From the NCBI GenBank assembly GCA_946626535.1, contig CAMOUK010000021.1, positions 1 to 22,206 on the forward strand: DNA of 22,206 bases. The letters are read 5' to 3'. This document shows, piece by piece, positions 6,737-16,087 of the stretch (positions are counted from its first letter, which is position 1; each line of letters begins with the position of its first letter). Source of the stretch: an uncultured Caryophanales bacterium. Lineage in GTDB: Bacteria; Bacillota_I; Bacilli_A; Acholeplasmatales; Anaeroplasmataceae. A program made the position numbers and the translations under genes. The notes under the pieces were generated by a model, which was given only the letters and a program-made list of their open reading frames with translations, made no database searches and had not been told where the DNA came from.

Positions 6737-8098
6737 ATGTTAAAGAAGTTGAATGATAATTACATCTTTGAAGAATTATTTGTCTTATTTTTAATGGTGT
6801 TTGCCGTTATAGTTTGGCACTTTAATTTCTTATATGGAATTGGTATTATCGCAATTATTGGTTCAATTGCTATGATACTATTTAATGATTTTAAGTATAT
6901 GGTACCAACAGTACTGCTTGCAATGTTTGCCCAGGGGCAAGGAATTGATTCTTATGGTCAACCAATTCCACTATACATTGCAGTTGGTTTAGCAGTTGTT
7001 GCGATGGTATATTTTACGATTAAAAATAAACCAGATTTTAAAAAGCTTAAATCATTTAAAGGCTTAGCAGCTTTATCTATACTTTCAATTATTCCAATAT
7101 TCTGGCACAATATTATTCCACAAGATCAGCCAGTAATGTATTTTTTATATTTCAACTATTTAGCATATTTATTTGTAATGGTATTATTTACTCTTAACCT
7201 AAATAAAAATTCATTTAGAATGGTTTGTATCGCGATGAGCTATGTTGCTGTATTGATTTCATTAGAGGTAATCAATACAGTATATAAAATGCATCTTGCA
7301 AACCCTGAGGCTTCTGTTTTATCATTTTGGTATTACATTGGCTGGGGTATTTGTAATGAGGCTGGTATAATGATGTGCTTTACAATGCCATTTATATTTA
7401 TTCAGCTTGTTAAGACAGAGCGTGTTAGTCACTTATTTGTTGCGTTATTCAAATTAGCACTTGTATGCGTATGTATTGTTTTAACAACATCTAGAGCGAC
7501 ATATGGTATTGGTGCGTTAGAGCTTTTATGCTTATTTATTTGGGCAGCAATATTTGCCAAGAAGAGAAAGACTATTTGGATTATTGCAGGAGTATGCTTT
7601 GTTGCTATGGCAGTTGTAGTCTTTGGTGTTATTGGCATTACAAATATTATAGACAAGGTTAAGACTCAGGTTTTTGACCAGGGCTTAGATAATAATGGTA
7701 GAACAGGATTATGGGAATCTGGTATTAATCTATGGAAGACTAATTTTGGAACAATAATGTTTGGTAACGGTATTGTTGGTGAATGGTCTTCTCGTCCACT
7801 TGATTATGAAAGTGGAGAGAGAATCGTATATCTTGTATACCATTCTACAGTAATTGAATGCTTAGCATCAGTTGGTGTAGTTGGCTTAATCTGTCTTGCT
7901 TTTCATTTCTATGAAAAATATAGACAAGCATGTAAATTAGAAAAGAGTGTTTTAGGCCTAGTTTTAATAGCCTACATTCTTGTTGACTTGTATGGAATTA
8001 TCGACAACACATATGGAATGTATTTCTATATGGTACCATTAATGATTTTAATGGCTGGATTAAATAATTATGATAAGAACATAGAGTTTGTCTACTAA
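6737..8098 (+). CDS. O-antigen polymerase/ligase family membrane protein (Wzy-like)
   Basis: A 453-residue integral membrane protein with about 10-12 hydrophobic segments. It shows the Wzy/WaaL family pattern: a conserved TTSRATYG motif (250-257) before a membrane pair, then a long external loop containing NNGRTGLWESG (319-329), FGNGIVG (342-348) and a His at 369, then C-terminal helices. Such proteins join lipid-linked repeat units outside the membrane into polymer, or ligate polymer to an acceptor. Being in a cluster with a flippase and chain-length proteins, polymerase is the likelier role, but a ligase cannot be excluded since a second member lies at 17114. The start at 6737 has AGAGG 8 bases upstream. 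It is the first gene of the operon. Confidence 0.85.
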   Translation: MLKKLNDNYIFEELFVLFLMVFAVIVWHFNFLYGIGIIAIIGSIAMILFNDFKYMVPTVLLAMFAQGQGIDSYGQPIPLYIAVGLAVVAMVYFTIKNKPDFKKLKSFKGLAALSILSIIPIFWHNIIPQDQPVMYFLYFNYLAYLFVMVLFTLNLNKNSFRMVCIAMSYVAVLISLEVINTVYKMHLANPEASVLSFWYYIGWGICNEAGIMMCFTMPFIFIQLVKTERVSHLFVALFKLALVCVCIVLTTSRATYGIGALELLCLFIWAAIFAKKRKTIWIIAGVCFVAMAVVVFGVIGITNIIDKVKTQVFDQGLDNNGRTGLWESGINLWKTNFGTIMFGNGIVGEWSSRPLDYESGERIVYLVYHSTVIECLASVGVVGLICLAFHFYEKYRQACKLEKSVLGLVLIAYILVDLYGIIDNTYGMYFYMVPLMILMAGLNNYDKNIEFVY

Positions 8099-8119
8099 AA
8101 TTGAAAAAAGGAAGGACGG

Positions 8120-8803
8120 TTGATCAATTTGAAACAGACAAAATCAATGATTGAAGCTTTAAGCATGGATTATAATGTTTCTTTATATAAGAAGAAATAT
8201 TTCTATTCCTTTATAAAACGATTTTTAGACATTGTTAATTCTTTATTATTTATGATACTTTTCTCATGGTTATTCTTAATAATTGCAATTATTATAAAGC
8301 TTACCTCTAAGGGTCCAATATTGTTTGGACATGAAAGAATTGGTAAGAATGGTAAGAAGTTTAAAGTATGGAAGTTTAGAACTATGAAAATAGATAAACG
8401 ACCTTTAGAAGAAATCTTTACTAAAGAGCAATTAGAAGAATATAAAAGAGACTTCAAGGTTACTAATGACCCAAGAATTACAAAATTTGGTAAGTTCTTA
8501 AGAAAGACTTCTTTAGACGAACTTCCCCAATTTTGGAATGTATTCGTGGGTCAAATGTCATTTATTGGCTATAGACCAATAATTGATGAGGAATTTGAGA
8601 AGTATGGAGAAAATCAAGCACTACTTACTAAATGTAGACCTGGTATTACAGGCTACTGGGCAAGTCATGGTAGAAGCTTAGTTAGATATGAAGATAGAAT
8701 TAAATTCGAGCTTTATTATAATGTTAAAAGATCATTTTGGCTTGATATTAGAATAATCTATCATACTATCGTTGGCGTATTTAGAGAAGAAGGAGCAAAA
8801 TAA
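8120..8803 (+). CDS. Initiating sugar-phosphate transferase (monotopic phosphoglycosyl transferase)
   Basis: A 227-residue bacterial sugar transferase of the WbaP/PglC superfamily. It moves a sugar 1-phosphate from a nucleotide sugar onto undecaprenyl phosphate at the inner membrane face, starting each repeat unit. Seen: a hydrophobic re-entrant membrane segment (about 36-60), KLTSKGP (60-66), ERIGKNGKKF (72-81), KFRTM (85-89), NDPRITKFG (116-124), and TSLDELPQ with the catalytic Asp133-Glu134 pair. SFIGYRP (147-153) replaces the more common VGPRP or VGTRP, and PGITGYW lies at 174-180. The start is uncertain: TTG at 8120 has an AAGGAAGGA site just upstream, while TTG at 8129 and ATG at 8147 are alternatives. 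The stop overlaps the next start (TAATG). The sugar is unknown. Confidence 0.9.
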   Translation: MINLKQTKSMIEALSMDYNVSLYKKKYFYSFIKRFLDIVNSLLFMILFSWLFLIIAIIIKLTSKGPILFGHERIGKNGKKFKVWKFRTMKIDKRPLEEIFTKEQLEEYKRDFKVTNDPRITKFGKFLRKTSLDELPQFWNVFVGQMSFIGYRPIIDEEFEKYGENQALLTKCRPGITGYWASHGRSLVRYEDRIKFELYYNVKRSFWLDIRIIYHTIVGVFREEGAK

Positions 8804-9939
8804 TGAAGAGAATTTTGCATATACCTAATTACTATAATCCCCATATTGGCGGAATTGAACAAACAACTGAAGATTTTGTGAATTCCATAATGGGGGATTA
8901 TGAGCAAAAGGTAATTTGCTTTAAGGATGCTAAAAAGACTACAGTAGATAATGTTAATAATGTAGAAGTAATTAGAGTTGGCTGTCAAACTAAGGTTGCA
9001 AGCCAATCTATTGCTTTAGGGTATAAGAAAGAATTAAAGAAGGTAATTAAAAGCTTTAATCCAAATGTTGTAATATTTCATTACCCTAATCCTTTTGTTG
9101 CGCATTCTTTACTTAAGCATTTAAAGAAAAAGAATTTCATATTTATTTTATATTGGCATTTAGATATAACTAAGCAAAAGCTTTTAGGTAAGCTTTTTGA
9201 TGGTCAAACAAAAAAGCTTTTAAAATATGCTGACAAGGTTATTTCAACATCACCTAATTATGTAGAGGGCTCAAAATATTTAAAATATTATAAGGAAAAG
9301 ATTACAATTATTCCATCATGTGTAGCTGATGATAGAGTAATTGTAAATGATAATATTTTAAATGAAGCTAAAAAAATAAAGGAAGAAAATGAAAACAAGA
9401 AAATCATTTTTTCCTTTGGAAGACATGTTGAATATAAGGGCTTAGAATATTTAATTGAAGCATCTAAATACTTAGATGATAGCTTTAAGGTATTTATAGG
9501 TGGACAAGGTCCTTTAACTGATGAGCTAAAGGAAAAAGCTAAGGGTGATTCTAAGATAGTATTTTTAGGTAAATTACCTCTAGATACATTAAAGTCATAT
9601 TTATGTGCTTGTGATATTTTCGCATTTCCTTCAATTACTAAAAATGAGGCATATGGCCTAAGCCTAGCTGAGGCTATGGGCTTTGGTAAGCCTGCCATCA
9701 CCTTTACTATTGAAGGCTCTGGTGTAAATTTTGTCGCACTTAATAATGTTACAGCATTAGAGGTAGAAAATAGAAATTCTAAGGCTTACGCTGATGCGAT
9801 TAATCGATTAGCAAATGATGCTGAATTATATAAAAAATTAGCCTTAAATTCTAAGGCTAGATTTGATGAGATATTAACATATTCTAAATATAGAGAAAAT
9901 GTTAATAACCTACTTAAGGAGGTATTAAAGGATGAATAA
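8803..9939 (+). CDS. GT4-family glycosyltransferase
   Basis: A 378-residue GT-B fold enzyme. The N-terminal domain begins MKRILHIPNY and carries the acceptor-side GGIEQ loop (16-20). The C-terminal donor domain has FSFGRHVEYKGLEYL (from 203) and the retaining-GT4 E-x7-E motif (Glu282 and Glu290) in EAYGLSLAEAMGFGKP. It probably adds a sugar to the lipid-linked intermediate in the cytoplasm; neither donor nor acceptor can be read from the sequence. The ATG overlaps the previous stop by one base, with AAGGAG 7 bases upstream, so it is translationally coupled to the initiating transferase. This suggests it may add the second sugar. Confidence 0.9.
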   Translation: MKRILHIPNYYNPHIGGIEQTTEDFVNSIMGDYEQKVICFKDAKKTTVDNVNNVEVIRVGCQTKVASQSIALGYKKELKKVIKSFNPNVVIFHYPNPFVAHSLLKHLKKKNFIFILYWHLDITKQKLLGKLFDGQTKKLLKYADKVISTSPNYVEGSKYLKYYKEKITIIPSCVADDRVIVNDNILNEAKKIKEENENKKIIFSFGRHVEYKGLEYLIEASKYLDDSFKVFIGGQGPLTDELKEKAKGDSKIVFLGKLPLDTLKSYLCACDIFAFPSITKNEAYGLSLAEAMGFGKPAITFTIEGSGVNFVALNNVTALEVENRNSKAYADAINRLANDAELYKKLALNSKARFDEILTYSKYRENVNNLLKEVLKDE

Positions 9940-11281
9940 GAGAGAAGAGGGCTTATCTATTCTTGATTTAATTAAGCTTGTATTCTATAGCTGGAAAAGA
10001 CTTGTTATTATGATGGCAGTATTTGTTATAGGCTTCGTTTTAGCAATTCATTTTGGTTATACAGCAAATAGTAAAATCTATACAATTGAATTTAGTTATA
10101 TTGATGAGAATTTAAAAGCTGGTCATTATGAGGATGGAACTAAATTCAATTACCTAGATATTATTTCAGAAAATAACATTAAAAGAGTTATGGAGGATGA
10201 TTCTACATTCTCTAAATTAGATTATAAGAAAATGCTAGGAAAGAATGGAATTGATATTTCTAGAAAAATTAATAATTTAGAGGAAATAGAATCTATTAAG
10301 GCAGAGCCTGAATATTTATATAGTATTTCTATTAAATCATCTTACTTTGGCCTTATTGGCACAAAGGATAAGGCCTTAAGCTTTTTAACAAAGCTAATTA
10401 TAGCTCCAATTATTAATGAAGAAACTATTGTATTAAATGAATCTTATGATTCTTATTTAGCTCAAACAGCTTCAGTTACAAGCTATAAGGAAAAGATTAA
10501 TTATTTAGTATTACAATTTGAAGAGAATACTTTAGATTCTAAAAATCTAATAACATTATTTGGTGATTTCAGAATCACAGAAGATGGTAATACTTTAAGA
10601 TTGTCAGAGGAAACTTCAAAGGCTAACACTTACTTTAATAATAATTCACTTGAAGCTTTAGCAAACGTAGCTGCTAAATATGGCTATACTGAAACTAAGT
10701 CATTTAATCATTATCTAAATAAGAAGAATTCATTAGTTTCAAAGATTGAAGAAACCAATGATACTATTGAAATATTAGAAAATAAAAGAGATGAATATAT
10801 TACATCAGGTGGAACTGCATCTGAATCATTTAATGAAAGAATAGCTACATTAGTAGAAGAAAATCAATTAAACATTAATGAATTAACTCAAGTTGAAAGA
10901 TATTTATATAATATCTCTTTAGTTAATGGAACAACTGATACATTATCAGCTTATGTTAAGGAAGCTGATGTTAAGAAATTTGCAAATAAGGAAGCTTATG
11001 AAGCTTCATTTAATGCATTCCTAACAGATTATAATGAAGCTTTTAATAAGCTAAATGATTATTCAAAATCAATTTCTAAATTTTCTATTTATGCTTATAA
11101 TAATTATTCAACAATAACATATCAATATCCATCTGTAATGGTGCAAAGTGGAGGCTTTAATATTGCAGTTACAATTATTGTATCTGTTGTATTATCATTT
11201 TTCCTAGGTGGCTTTATCAATATTATTGTTGACCGTAAGCATCTAAATGAGGTATCAAATCCAAAAAAAGAGGGTGAATAA
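9932..11281 (+). CDS. Chain-length-determinant-like membrane protein (Wzz/PCP type), no kinase domain
   Basis: A 449-residue protein with one membrane helix near each end (about 24-44 and 409-432) and a long, charged, mainly helical outer region between them. This is the polysaccharide co-polymerase layout, which governs polymer length. Just after the first helix it carries [21 protein letters not shown] (starting at 52), which aligns by eye with the same position in the proteins at 19288 and 20801. The C-terminal cytoplasmic tail is short and has no Tyr cluster and no ATPase domain. It overlaps the previous gene by 8 bases and has AAGGAGG 10 bases upstream. Sequence similarity to classical Wzz is weak, so the call rests on topology, the shared motif and context. 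Confidence 0.7.
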   Translation: MNKREEGLSILDLIKLVFYSWKRLVIMMAVFVIGFVLAIHFGYTANSKIYTIEFSYIDENLKAGHYEDGTKFNYLDIISENNIKRVMEDDSTFSKLDYKKMLGKNGIDISRKINNLEEIESIKAEPEYLYSISIKSSYFGLIGTKDKALSFLTKLIIAPIINEETIVLNESYDSYLAQTASVTSYKEKINYLVLQFEENTLDSKNLITLFGDFRITEDGNTLRLSEETSKANTYFNNNSLEALANVAAKYGYTETKSFNHYLNKKNSLVSKIEETNDTIEILENKRDEYITSGGTASESFNERIATLVEENQLNINELTQVERYLYNISLVNGTTDTLSAYVKEADVKKFANKEAYEASFNAFLTDYNEAFNKLNDYSKSISKFSIYAYNNYSTITYQYPSVMVQSGGFNIAVTIIVSVVLSFFLGGFINIIVDRKHLNEVSNPKKEGE

Positions 11282-11282
11282 T

Positions 11283-12167
11283 ATGAAGGGAATAGTTTTA
11301 GCTGGAGGTAGTGGAACAAGATTATATCCACTTACTATGGTAACAAGTAAGCAATTGTTACCGGTATATGATAAACCAATGGTTTATTATCCATTAAGTA
11401 TTTTAATGCTTGCAGGAATAAGAGATATATTAATTATATCTACACCTACAGATACTCCAAGATTTGAGGTGTTATTTGGAGATGGAAGCAAATTTGGCTT
11501 AAATTTAAGCTATAAGGTTCAGCCATCACCAGATGGACTAGCTCAAGCATTTTTACTTGGAGAAGAATTTATAGGTTCTGATGCGTGTGCTATGATATTA
11601 GGAGATAATATCTTCTATGGTAATGGCATAAAGAATGCACTTTCAAGAGCAGTAGATAATGCTTTAAACGATAAGGCAACTGTATTTGGATACTATGTAC
11701 CAGATCCAGAACGCTTTGGTGTTGTAGAATTTGATTCAAAGGGTAAAGCTATTTCAATTGAGGAAAAGCCTGAAAATCCTAAATCAAATTACGCAGTTAC
11801 TGGTCTATATTTTTATCCAAAGGGCGTTTCAAATGAAGCTAAGAAGGTTAAACCATCAAAGCGTGGCGAATTAGAAATTACTACACTTAACCAAATGTAT
11901 TTAGATGCTAATAAACTTGATGTTGTAACTTTTGGTAGAGGCTTAACTTGGCTTGATACAGGTACACATGAATCTTTAGCAGAGGCTACAGCCTTTGTTA
12001 AGATGATTGAAGATCATCAAGGCCTAAAGATTTCATGTTTAGAAGAAATTGCCTATAACAACGGCTGGATTACTAAGGACGAATTATTAAAGATAGCTGA
12101 GCCAATGAAGAAGAACCAATATGGTCAGCATTTAATTAATGTTGCCAATGGCAAGGTTATATATTAA
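11283..12167 (+). CDS. rmlA: Glucose-1-phosphate thymidylyltransferase RmlA
   Basis: A 294-residue enzyme (family about 290) that makes dTDP-glucose from dTTP and glucose 1-phosphate, the first step to dTDP-L-rhamnose. Motifs: [11 protein letters not shown] at 8-18, [11 protein letters not shown] at 23-33, LGDNIFYG at 106-113 with metal-binding Asp108, [20 protein letters not shown] in the middle, and [10 protein letters not shown] toward the C-terminus. The start is ATG 11283, two bases after the previous stop with GAGGG 8 bases upstream; a longer reading from 11247 lies inside the previous gene and adds non-family residues. It is followed after one gene by rmlC and rmlD. Confidence 0.97.
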   Translation: MKGIVLAGGSGTRLYPLTMVTSKQLLPVYDKPMVYYPLSILMLAGIRDILIISTPTDTPRFEVLFGDGSKFGLNLSYKVQPSPDGLAQAFLLGEEFIGSDACAMILGDNIFYGNGIKNALSRAVDNALNDKATVFGYYVPDPERFGVVEFDSKGKAISIEEKPENPKSNYAVTGLYFYPKGVSNEAKKVKPSKRGELEITTLNQMYLDANKLDVVTFGRGLTWLDTGTHESLAEATAFVKMIEDHQGLKISCLEEIAYNNGWITKDELLKIAEPMKKNQYGQHLINVANGKVIY

Positions 12168-12182
12168 AAGGGATGATTATTT

Positions 12183-13112
12183 ATGGATGTATCTATTGTA
12201 ATGATCAATTATAATACGTTTGATTTAACAAAAGATGCAATTAATTCGATTAAAGAATATACAAAGGATATAAATTATGAAATTATTTTAATTGATAATT
12301 TATCACCAGATGGAAGTGGTGATAAATTAAATGAATTATTTGGCGATGAAATAATTTATATCCAGTCTGGTGGTAATCTTGGTACCTCCAAGGCTTTTAA
12401 TATTGGTGCGAAAAAGGCACGCGGTAAGTATGTACTTTGGATTAACACAGATATTTTAATTAAAGAAAATTTCATAAAGAAGCTTTATGATTTTATGGAA
12501 AAGAACCCTTCTTGTGGTATTTGTGGAGGTAATTTAGTAGATTTTAAAGGAAATCCTACGCATTCCTTTAAAAGATATCTACCAAATGCCAAAACCATCA
12601 AGAAGGAAAAAGGATTATTATACATCAAGAATTTTAACAAGAATAATGTTAAAAAGTCTTTAGAATATAATTATACTGGTCATCCACTTGAGGTTGGTTA
12701 TATCACTGGTGCTGATATGATGATTAGATCATCATTATTTGAAGAGATAGGCTACTTCAATGAGAAAATCTTTATGTATGCTGAAGAAACAGATTTTACA
12801 TTTAGAGCTAAAAAGGCTGGATACTCAGTATATTCAGTACCTGATGCTGTAATGTATCACCTTGAAGGTGCTTCAATGGGCAGTAAAGCTTTTAGTGTAA
12901 ATAGATTTAAATTTGGCAATAATGGCTTATGTATATATTTATATGATAACTACGGCAAAGCCGAAGTTTTGAAATATTTGCATATATGCTTAAAGAAATA
13001 TAAGAAATTTAGATTTATTTATAAGCTTTTAGGTAAAAAAGATAAAGCTAGTGAATATTATTTAAGAATTAATGTTATTAAAGAAAAGATAAAAGAGGTT
13101 CGATATGAGTAA
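12183..13112 (+). CDS. GT2-family glycosyltransferase, candidate rhamnosyltransferase
   Basis: A 309-residue GT-A fold enzyme starting VSIVMINYNT, with IIDNLSPDG-type Asp39, GGNLGTSKAFNIG (63-75), NTD at 88-90 in the DXD metal-site position, and GADMMIRSSLF (176-186). EETDF at 201-205 is in the catalytic-base region. The order resembles rhamnosyltransferases of the WbbL type, and its place between rmlA and rmlC makes dTDP-L-rhamnose a likely donor, but specificity is inferred from context only. A basic, amphipathic C-terminal tail (about 265-309) may contact the membrane. AAGGGA lies 9 bases before the start; its end overlaps rmlC by 8 bases. Confidence 0.85.
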   Translation: MDVSIVMINYNTFDLTKDAINSIKEYTKDINYEIILIDNLSPDGSGDKLNELFGDEIIYIQSGGNLGTSKAFNIGAKKARGKYVLWINTDILIKENFIKKLYDFMEKNPSCGICGGNLVDFKGNPTHSFKRYLPNAKTIKKEKGLLYIKNFNKNNVKKSLEYNYTGHPLEVGYITGADMMIRSSLFEEIGYFNEKIFMYAEETDFTFRAKKAGYSVYSVPDAVMYHLEGASMGSKAFSVNRFKFGNNGLCIYLYDNYGKAEVLKYLHICLKKYKKFRFIYKLLGKKDKASEYYLRINVIKEKIKEVRYE

Positions 13113-13668
13113 AACATTTGGTAATTTTACTTTTAATGAAACATCAATTAAGGATGTTTATGTAATTGATGTAAAAAAGTATGGCGATAATCGTGGATAC
13201 TTTATGGAAACATATAAGGAGGCTGACTTTAAGGCAGCAGGCTTAGATTATAATTTTGTTCAAGATAATCAATCAAAATCTAAGGCTGGAGTACTTAGAG
13301 GTCTACACTTCCAAAAAACCTTCCCACAAGCTAAGCTTGTAAGATGCTTAGAGGGAGAGGTTTTTGATGTTTGTGTAGATTTAAGAAAAAATTCACCTAC
13401 CTATGGTAAATGGGAAGGCGTAGTTTTATCTGCTGAAAAGGGTAATATGTTTATGATTCCAAGAGGCTTCGCACATGGCTTTGTTGTATTAAGTGAGACA
13501 GCTACATTTGCCTACAAGTGCGATGAACTATACCATCCAGAAGATGAAGGCGGAATCATGTGGAATGATCCTGAGGTTGGTATTAAGTGGCCTTATGATA
13601 AGGAACCATTACTATCTGAAAAGGATAAGTTACATAAATCTTTAAAGGAAACAAAAATTGAATTTTAA
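13105..13668 (+). CDS. rmlC: dTDP-4-dehydrorhamnose 3,5-epimerase RmlC
   Basis: A 187-residue cupin-fold epimerase of normal length that converts dTDP-4-keto-6-deoxyglucose to dTDP-4-keto-L-rhamnose. Seen: DNRGYFMETY (28-37), VLRGLHFQ with catalytic His68, GEVFDVCVDLR (84-94), IPRGFAHGF (118-126), the region of Tyr137 in FAYKC, and SEKD with Asp174 near the end. All expected catalytic positions appear intact. It overlaps the preceding glycosyltransferase by 8 bases with AAGAGG 5 bases before the ATG, and is followed by rmlD after 14 bases. Confidence 0.97.
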   Translation: MSKTFGNFTFNETSIKDVYVIDVKKYGDNRGYFMETYKEADFKAAGLDYNFVQDNQSKSKAGVLRGLHFQKTFPQAKLVRCLEGEVFDVCVDLRKNSPTYGKWEGVVLSAEKGNMFMIPRGFAHGFVVLSETATFAYKCDELYHPEDEGGIMWNDPEVGIKWPYDKEPLLSEKDKLHKSLKETKIEF

Positions 13669-13682
13669 TTGGAGTTTTTATT

Positions 13683-14555
13683 ATGCTAGATAAATATTCA
13701 AAAATCCTAGTTACAGGCTATGCTGGTCAACTAGGATATGATTGTGTAAGAGAACTAAATAAAAGAGGCTATAATAACGTATCTGGTATCGATATTAAGG
13801 ATTTAGATTTAACTAACGAAGCAAATGTTATATCATATATTACTGAATTTAATCCAGACGTTATTATGCATAATGCTGCCTGGACTGCCGTTGATAAGGC
13901 AGAATTAGAACCAGAAAAGGTAAAAGAAATTAACACAATGGCTCCCAAATATATTGCAGAGGCTGCAAAAATTGTTGGTGCTAAAATGGTATATATTTCA
14001 ACTGATTATGTTTTTGATGGCTTAGGAGATAAGCCATTTGAAATTGATTCACCTAGAACTGGTCTATCAGTTTATGGTAAAACAAAATCAGATGGCGAAG
14101 ATATGGTAAGAAATACTATAGATGAGCATTTCATCGTTAGAATTTCTTGGGTATTTGGTAAAAATGGCAATAACTTTGTTAAGACTATGTTAAAGCTTGC
14201 TGATATGGGTAAAACTGAGCTTAACGTTGTATGCGACCAAATTGGCTCTGTAACATATACAGCTGATTTAGCAAGATTACTTGTTGATATGATTGAAACA
14301 GAAAAATATGGAACATATCATGCAACTAATGAAGGCTTTATTTCTTGGGCAGATTTTGCTAAAGAAATATTTAGACAAAAAGGATTAAATGTTAAAGTTA
14401 ATCCTATTACTACAGAAGAATATACAAAGCTTGTTCCAAATCAGGCAAAAAGACCATTAAATTCTAGATTAAGTAAAAAAAGTCTAGATGATAATGGCTT
14501 TAATAGACTTCCTGATTGGAAGGATGCTTTAGCAAGGTATTTAAAAGAAATTTAA
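13683..14555 (+). CDS. rmlD: dTDP-4-dehydrorhamnose reductase RmlD
   Basis: A 290-residue short-chain reductase that makes dTDP-L-rhamnose with NAD(P)H. The Rossmann motif is GYAGQLG (12-18), followed by HNAAWTAVDKAE (63-74), STDYVFDG (106-113), the catalytic Tyr131-x3-Lys135 in YGKTK, and RISWVFG (153-159). Length is typical. GGAG is 8 bases upstream of the ATG. With rmlA and rmlC it covers three of the four rhamnose steps; rmlB (the 4,6-dehydratase) is not in this window. Confidence 0.97.
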   Translation: MLDKYSKILVTGYAGQLGYDCVRELNKRGYNNVSGIDIKDLDLTNEANVISYITEFNPDVIMHNAAWTAVDKAELEPEKVKEINTMAPKYIAEAAKIVGAKMVYISTDYVFDGLGDKPFEIDSPRTGLSVYGKTKSDGEDMVRNTIDEHFIVRISWVFGKNGNNFVKTMLKLADMGKTELNVVCDQIGSVTYTADLARLLVDMIETEKYGTYHATNEGFISWADFAKEIFRQKGLNVKVNPITTEEYTKLVPNQAKRPLNSRLSKKSLDDNGFNRLPDWKDALARYLKEI

Positions 14556-14585
14556 TTTATTTTAATTTAGTTTTTGAGGTTTAAT

Positions 14586-16076
14586 ATGGAAAATGAAGAA
14601 ATTGAATTAGAACAAGTTAATATTGAACCTAAAGAAGAAGTTAAGGAACAACCAAAAAAGGTATTAAAAAATATTTTAAAGGTAGCCATAAGTAATATTT
14701 TTACATTACTTGCTGGAATCCTAGTTGGCTTTATTATTCCAAAGCTAATGGAAAATGGGGATTCTACAGCTGACTATGGCTACTATAAAATATTTACACT
14801 ATACCTACTTTATGTTGGGTTGTTCCATTTTGGCTTTTGTGATGGTATATACCTTTTATATGGAGGAAAGTCATTTGAGGAATTAGAAAAGTCGAAGTTT
14901 AGGACATATTCTAAATTCTTCTTGGTGTTCCAAATTATAATTACTGTAATTATAACATCTATAGCTATGTGCTTTGTTAAGACACACTATGGATTTATAT
15001 TTGTATTTTTAGGTATAAACCTACTGGCTGAAAATGTAACAAACTATTACCAGATCATCTCGCAAATTACAGGAAGATTTACTGAATTATCTTTTAGAAA
15101 TATCATTAAATCTTCTCTTACTATAATTGCGGTAATAGTTTTATACATTTTGTGGAAGGTTGGTGTAATAAGCTATTTACAATATCAAATTTATATTGTT
15201 ATTACATCATCCATTTCAGTCGCTTTAGCTATTTGGTATGTTATTACCTATAGAAGTATTACCTTTGGTAAGTCAAATAGTATAAAGGAAGAAAAGAAAG
15301 ATATTATTAAGCTATTTTTAGTTGGCTTACCACTTTTAATAGCTAATTTAGTAGTTAATTTAATTTTGAATATTGATAGGCAATTTGTTTCAATATTATA
15401 TGATGAACAAATATATTCATCATATGCCTTTGCCTACAATATGCTTAATTTAATTACTACAGCTACAGCTGCAATAGGTATTGTTTTATATCCAACTTTA
15501 AAAAGATTAAGCGAAGAAAAGTTAAGAACAAATTATAATACATTTATTGCGATTATTGCGATATTTGTAGCATTTTGTTTAGCTGCATATTATCCTTTAG
15601 TATTTATAGTAGAAACATGGCTTTCTAAATATAGCCGGGCACTTCCAGTATTTAGAGTGATTTTCCCAGGTTTAATGCTAATAAGCTGTATAAGTATGAT
15701 AATGCTAAACTATTATAAATCTATTGGAGCATCTAAGAAGTATTTTATTATTTCAATAATAGTTTTAGCATTATCATTTGTAGCCAACTTGATAGCATAT
15801 TTATTATTTAATAAACCTGTTGCTATATCTGTAGCATCAGTTATTGTAATGATAATATGGTATTTTGTTGCTGAATTTGCTTTAGTTAGAAAATGGAAGA
15901 TTAATACAATAAAAAATATATTATATATTGCACTTATTATGGTATCTTTCTATTTATTAGCATATTTAATTAATAATATATTTATAGGCTTTGGCTTATA
16001 TTTAGGAGCTTATGTATTAATAACTTTAATTTTCTATTTTAGATTAATTAAATCAAAATTTAAATTTAAAGAATAG
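14586..16076 (+). CDS. wzx: Polysaccharide flippase, Wzx-like (MOP superfamily)
   Basis: A 496-residue membrane protein with about 12-14 hydrophobic helices beginning near residue 30. It should flip the undecaprenyl-linked repeat unit across the membrane. Seen: ISNIFTLLAGILVGFIIPKLM at the first helix, a YGYYKIFTLY motif after it, and a long series of evenly spaced helices with short basic loops, as in the Wzx/PST branch. The first 28 residues form an acidic, soluble extension (EENEEIELEQ-like), longer than usual. The start is taken as ATG 14586 with GAGG 6 bases upstream; the TTG at 14574 lies within that site. It is the only flippase in the window. Confidence 0.88.
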   Translation: MENEEIELEQVNIEPKEEVKEQPKKVLKNILKVAISNIFTLLAGILVGFIIPKLMENGDSTADYGYYKIFTLYLLYVGLFHFGFCDGIYLLYGGKSFEELEKSKFRTYSKFFLVFQIIITVIITSIAMCFVKTHYGFIFVFLGINLLAENVTNYYQIISQITGRFTELSFRNIIKSSLTIIAVIVLYILWKVGVISYLQYQIYIVITSSISVALAIWYVITYRSITFGKSNSIKEEKKDIIKLFLVGLPLLIANLVVNLILNIDRQFVSILYDEQIYSSYAFAYNMLNLITTATAAIGIVLYPTLKRLSEEKLRTNYNTFIAIIAIFVAFCLAAYYPLVFIVETWLSKYSRALPVFRVIFPGLMLISCISMIMLNYYKSIGASKKYFIISIIVLALSFVANLIAYLLFNKPVAISVASVIVMIIWYFVAEFALVRKWKINTIKNILYIALIMVSFYLLAYLINNIFIGFGLYLGAYVLITLIFYFRLIKSKFKFKE

Positions 16077-16087
16077 GAATTATTTTT

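Noticed and set aside
9288..9701. 137-codon minus-strand frame inside the GT4 gene
   Set aside because: Antisense to conserved GT4 motifs, with no start signals; a by-product of codon bias.
11247..11282. Longer start for rmlA
   Set aside because: It lies within the previous gene, has no ribosome binding site and adds residues absent from the family; ATG 11283 gives the canonical MKGIVLAGG start.
14574..14585. TTG start for the flippase gene
   Set aside because: The TTG overlaps the GAGG site that serves ATG 14586.
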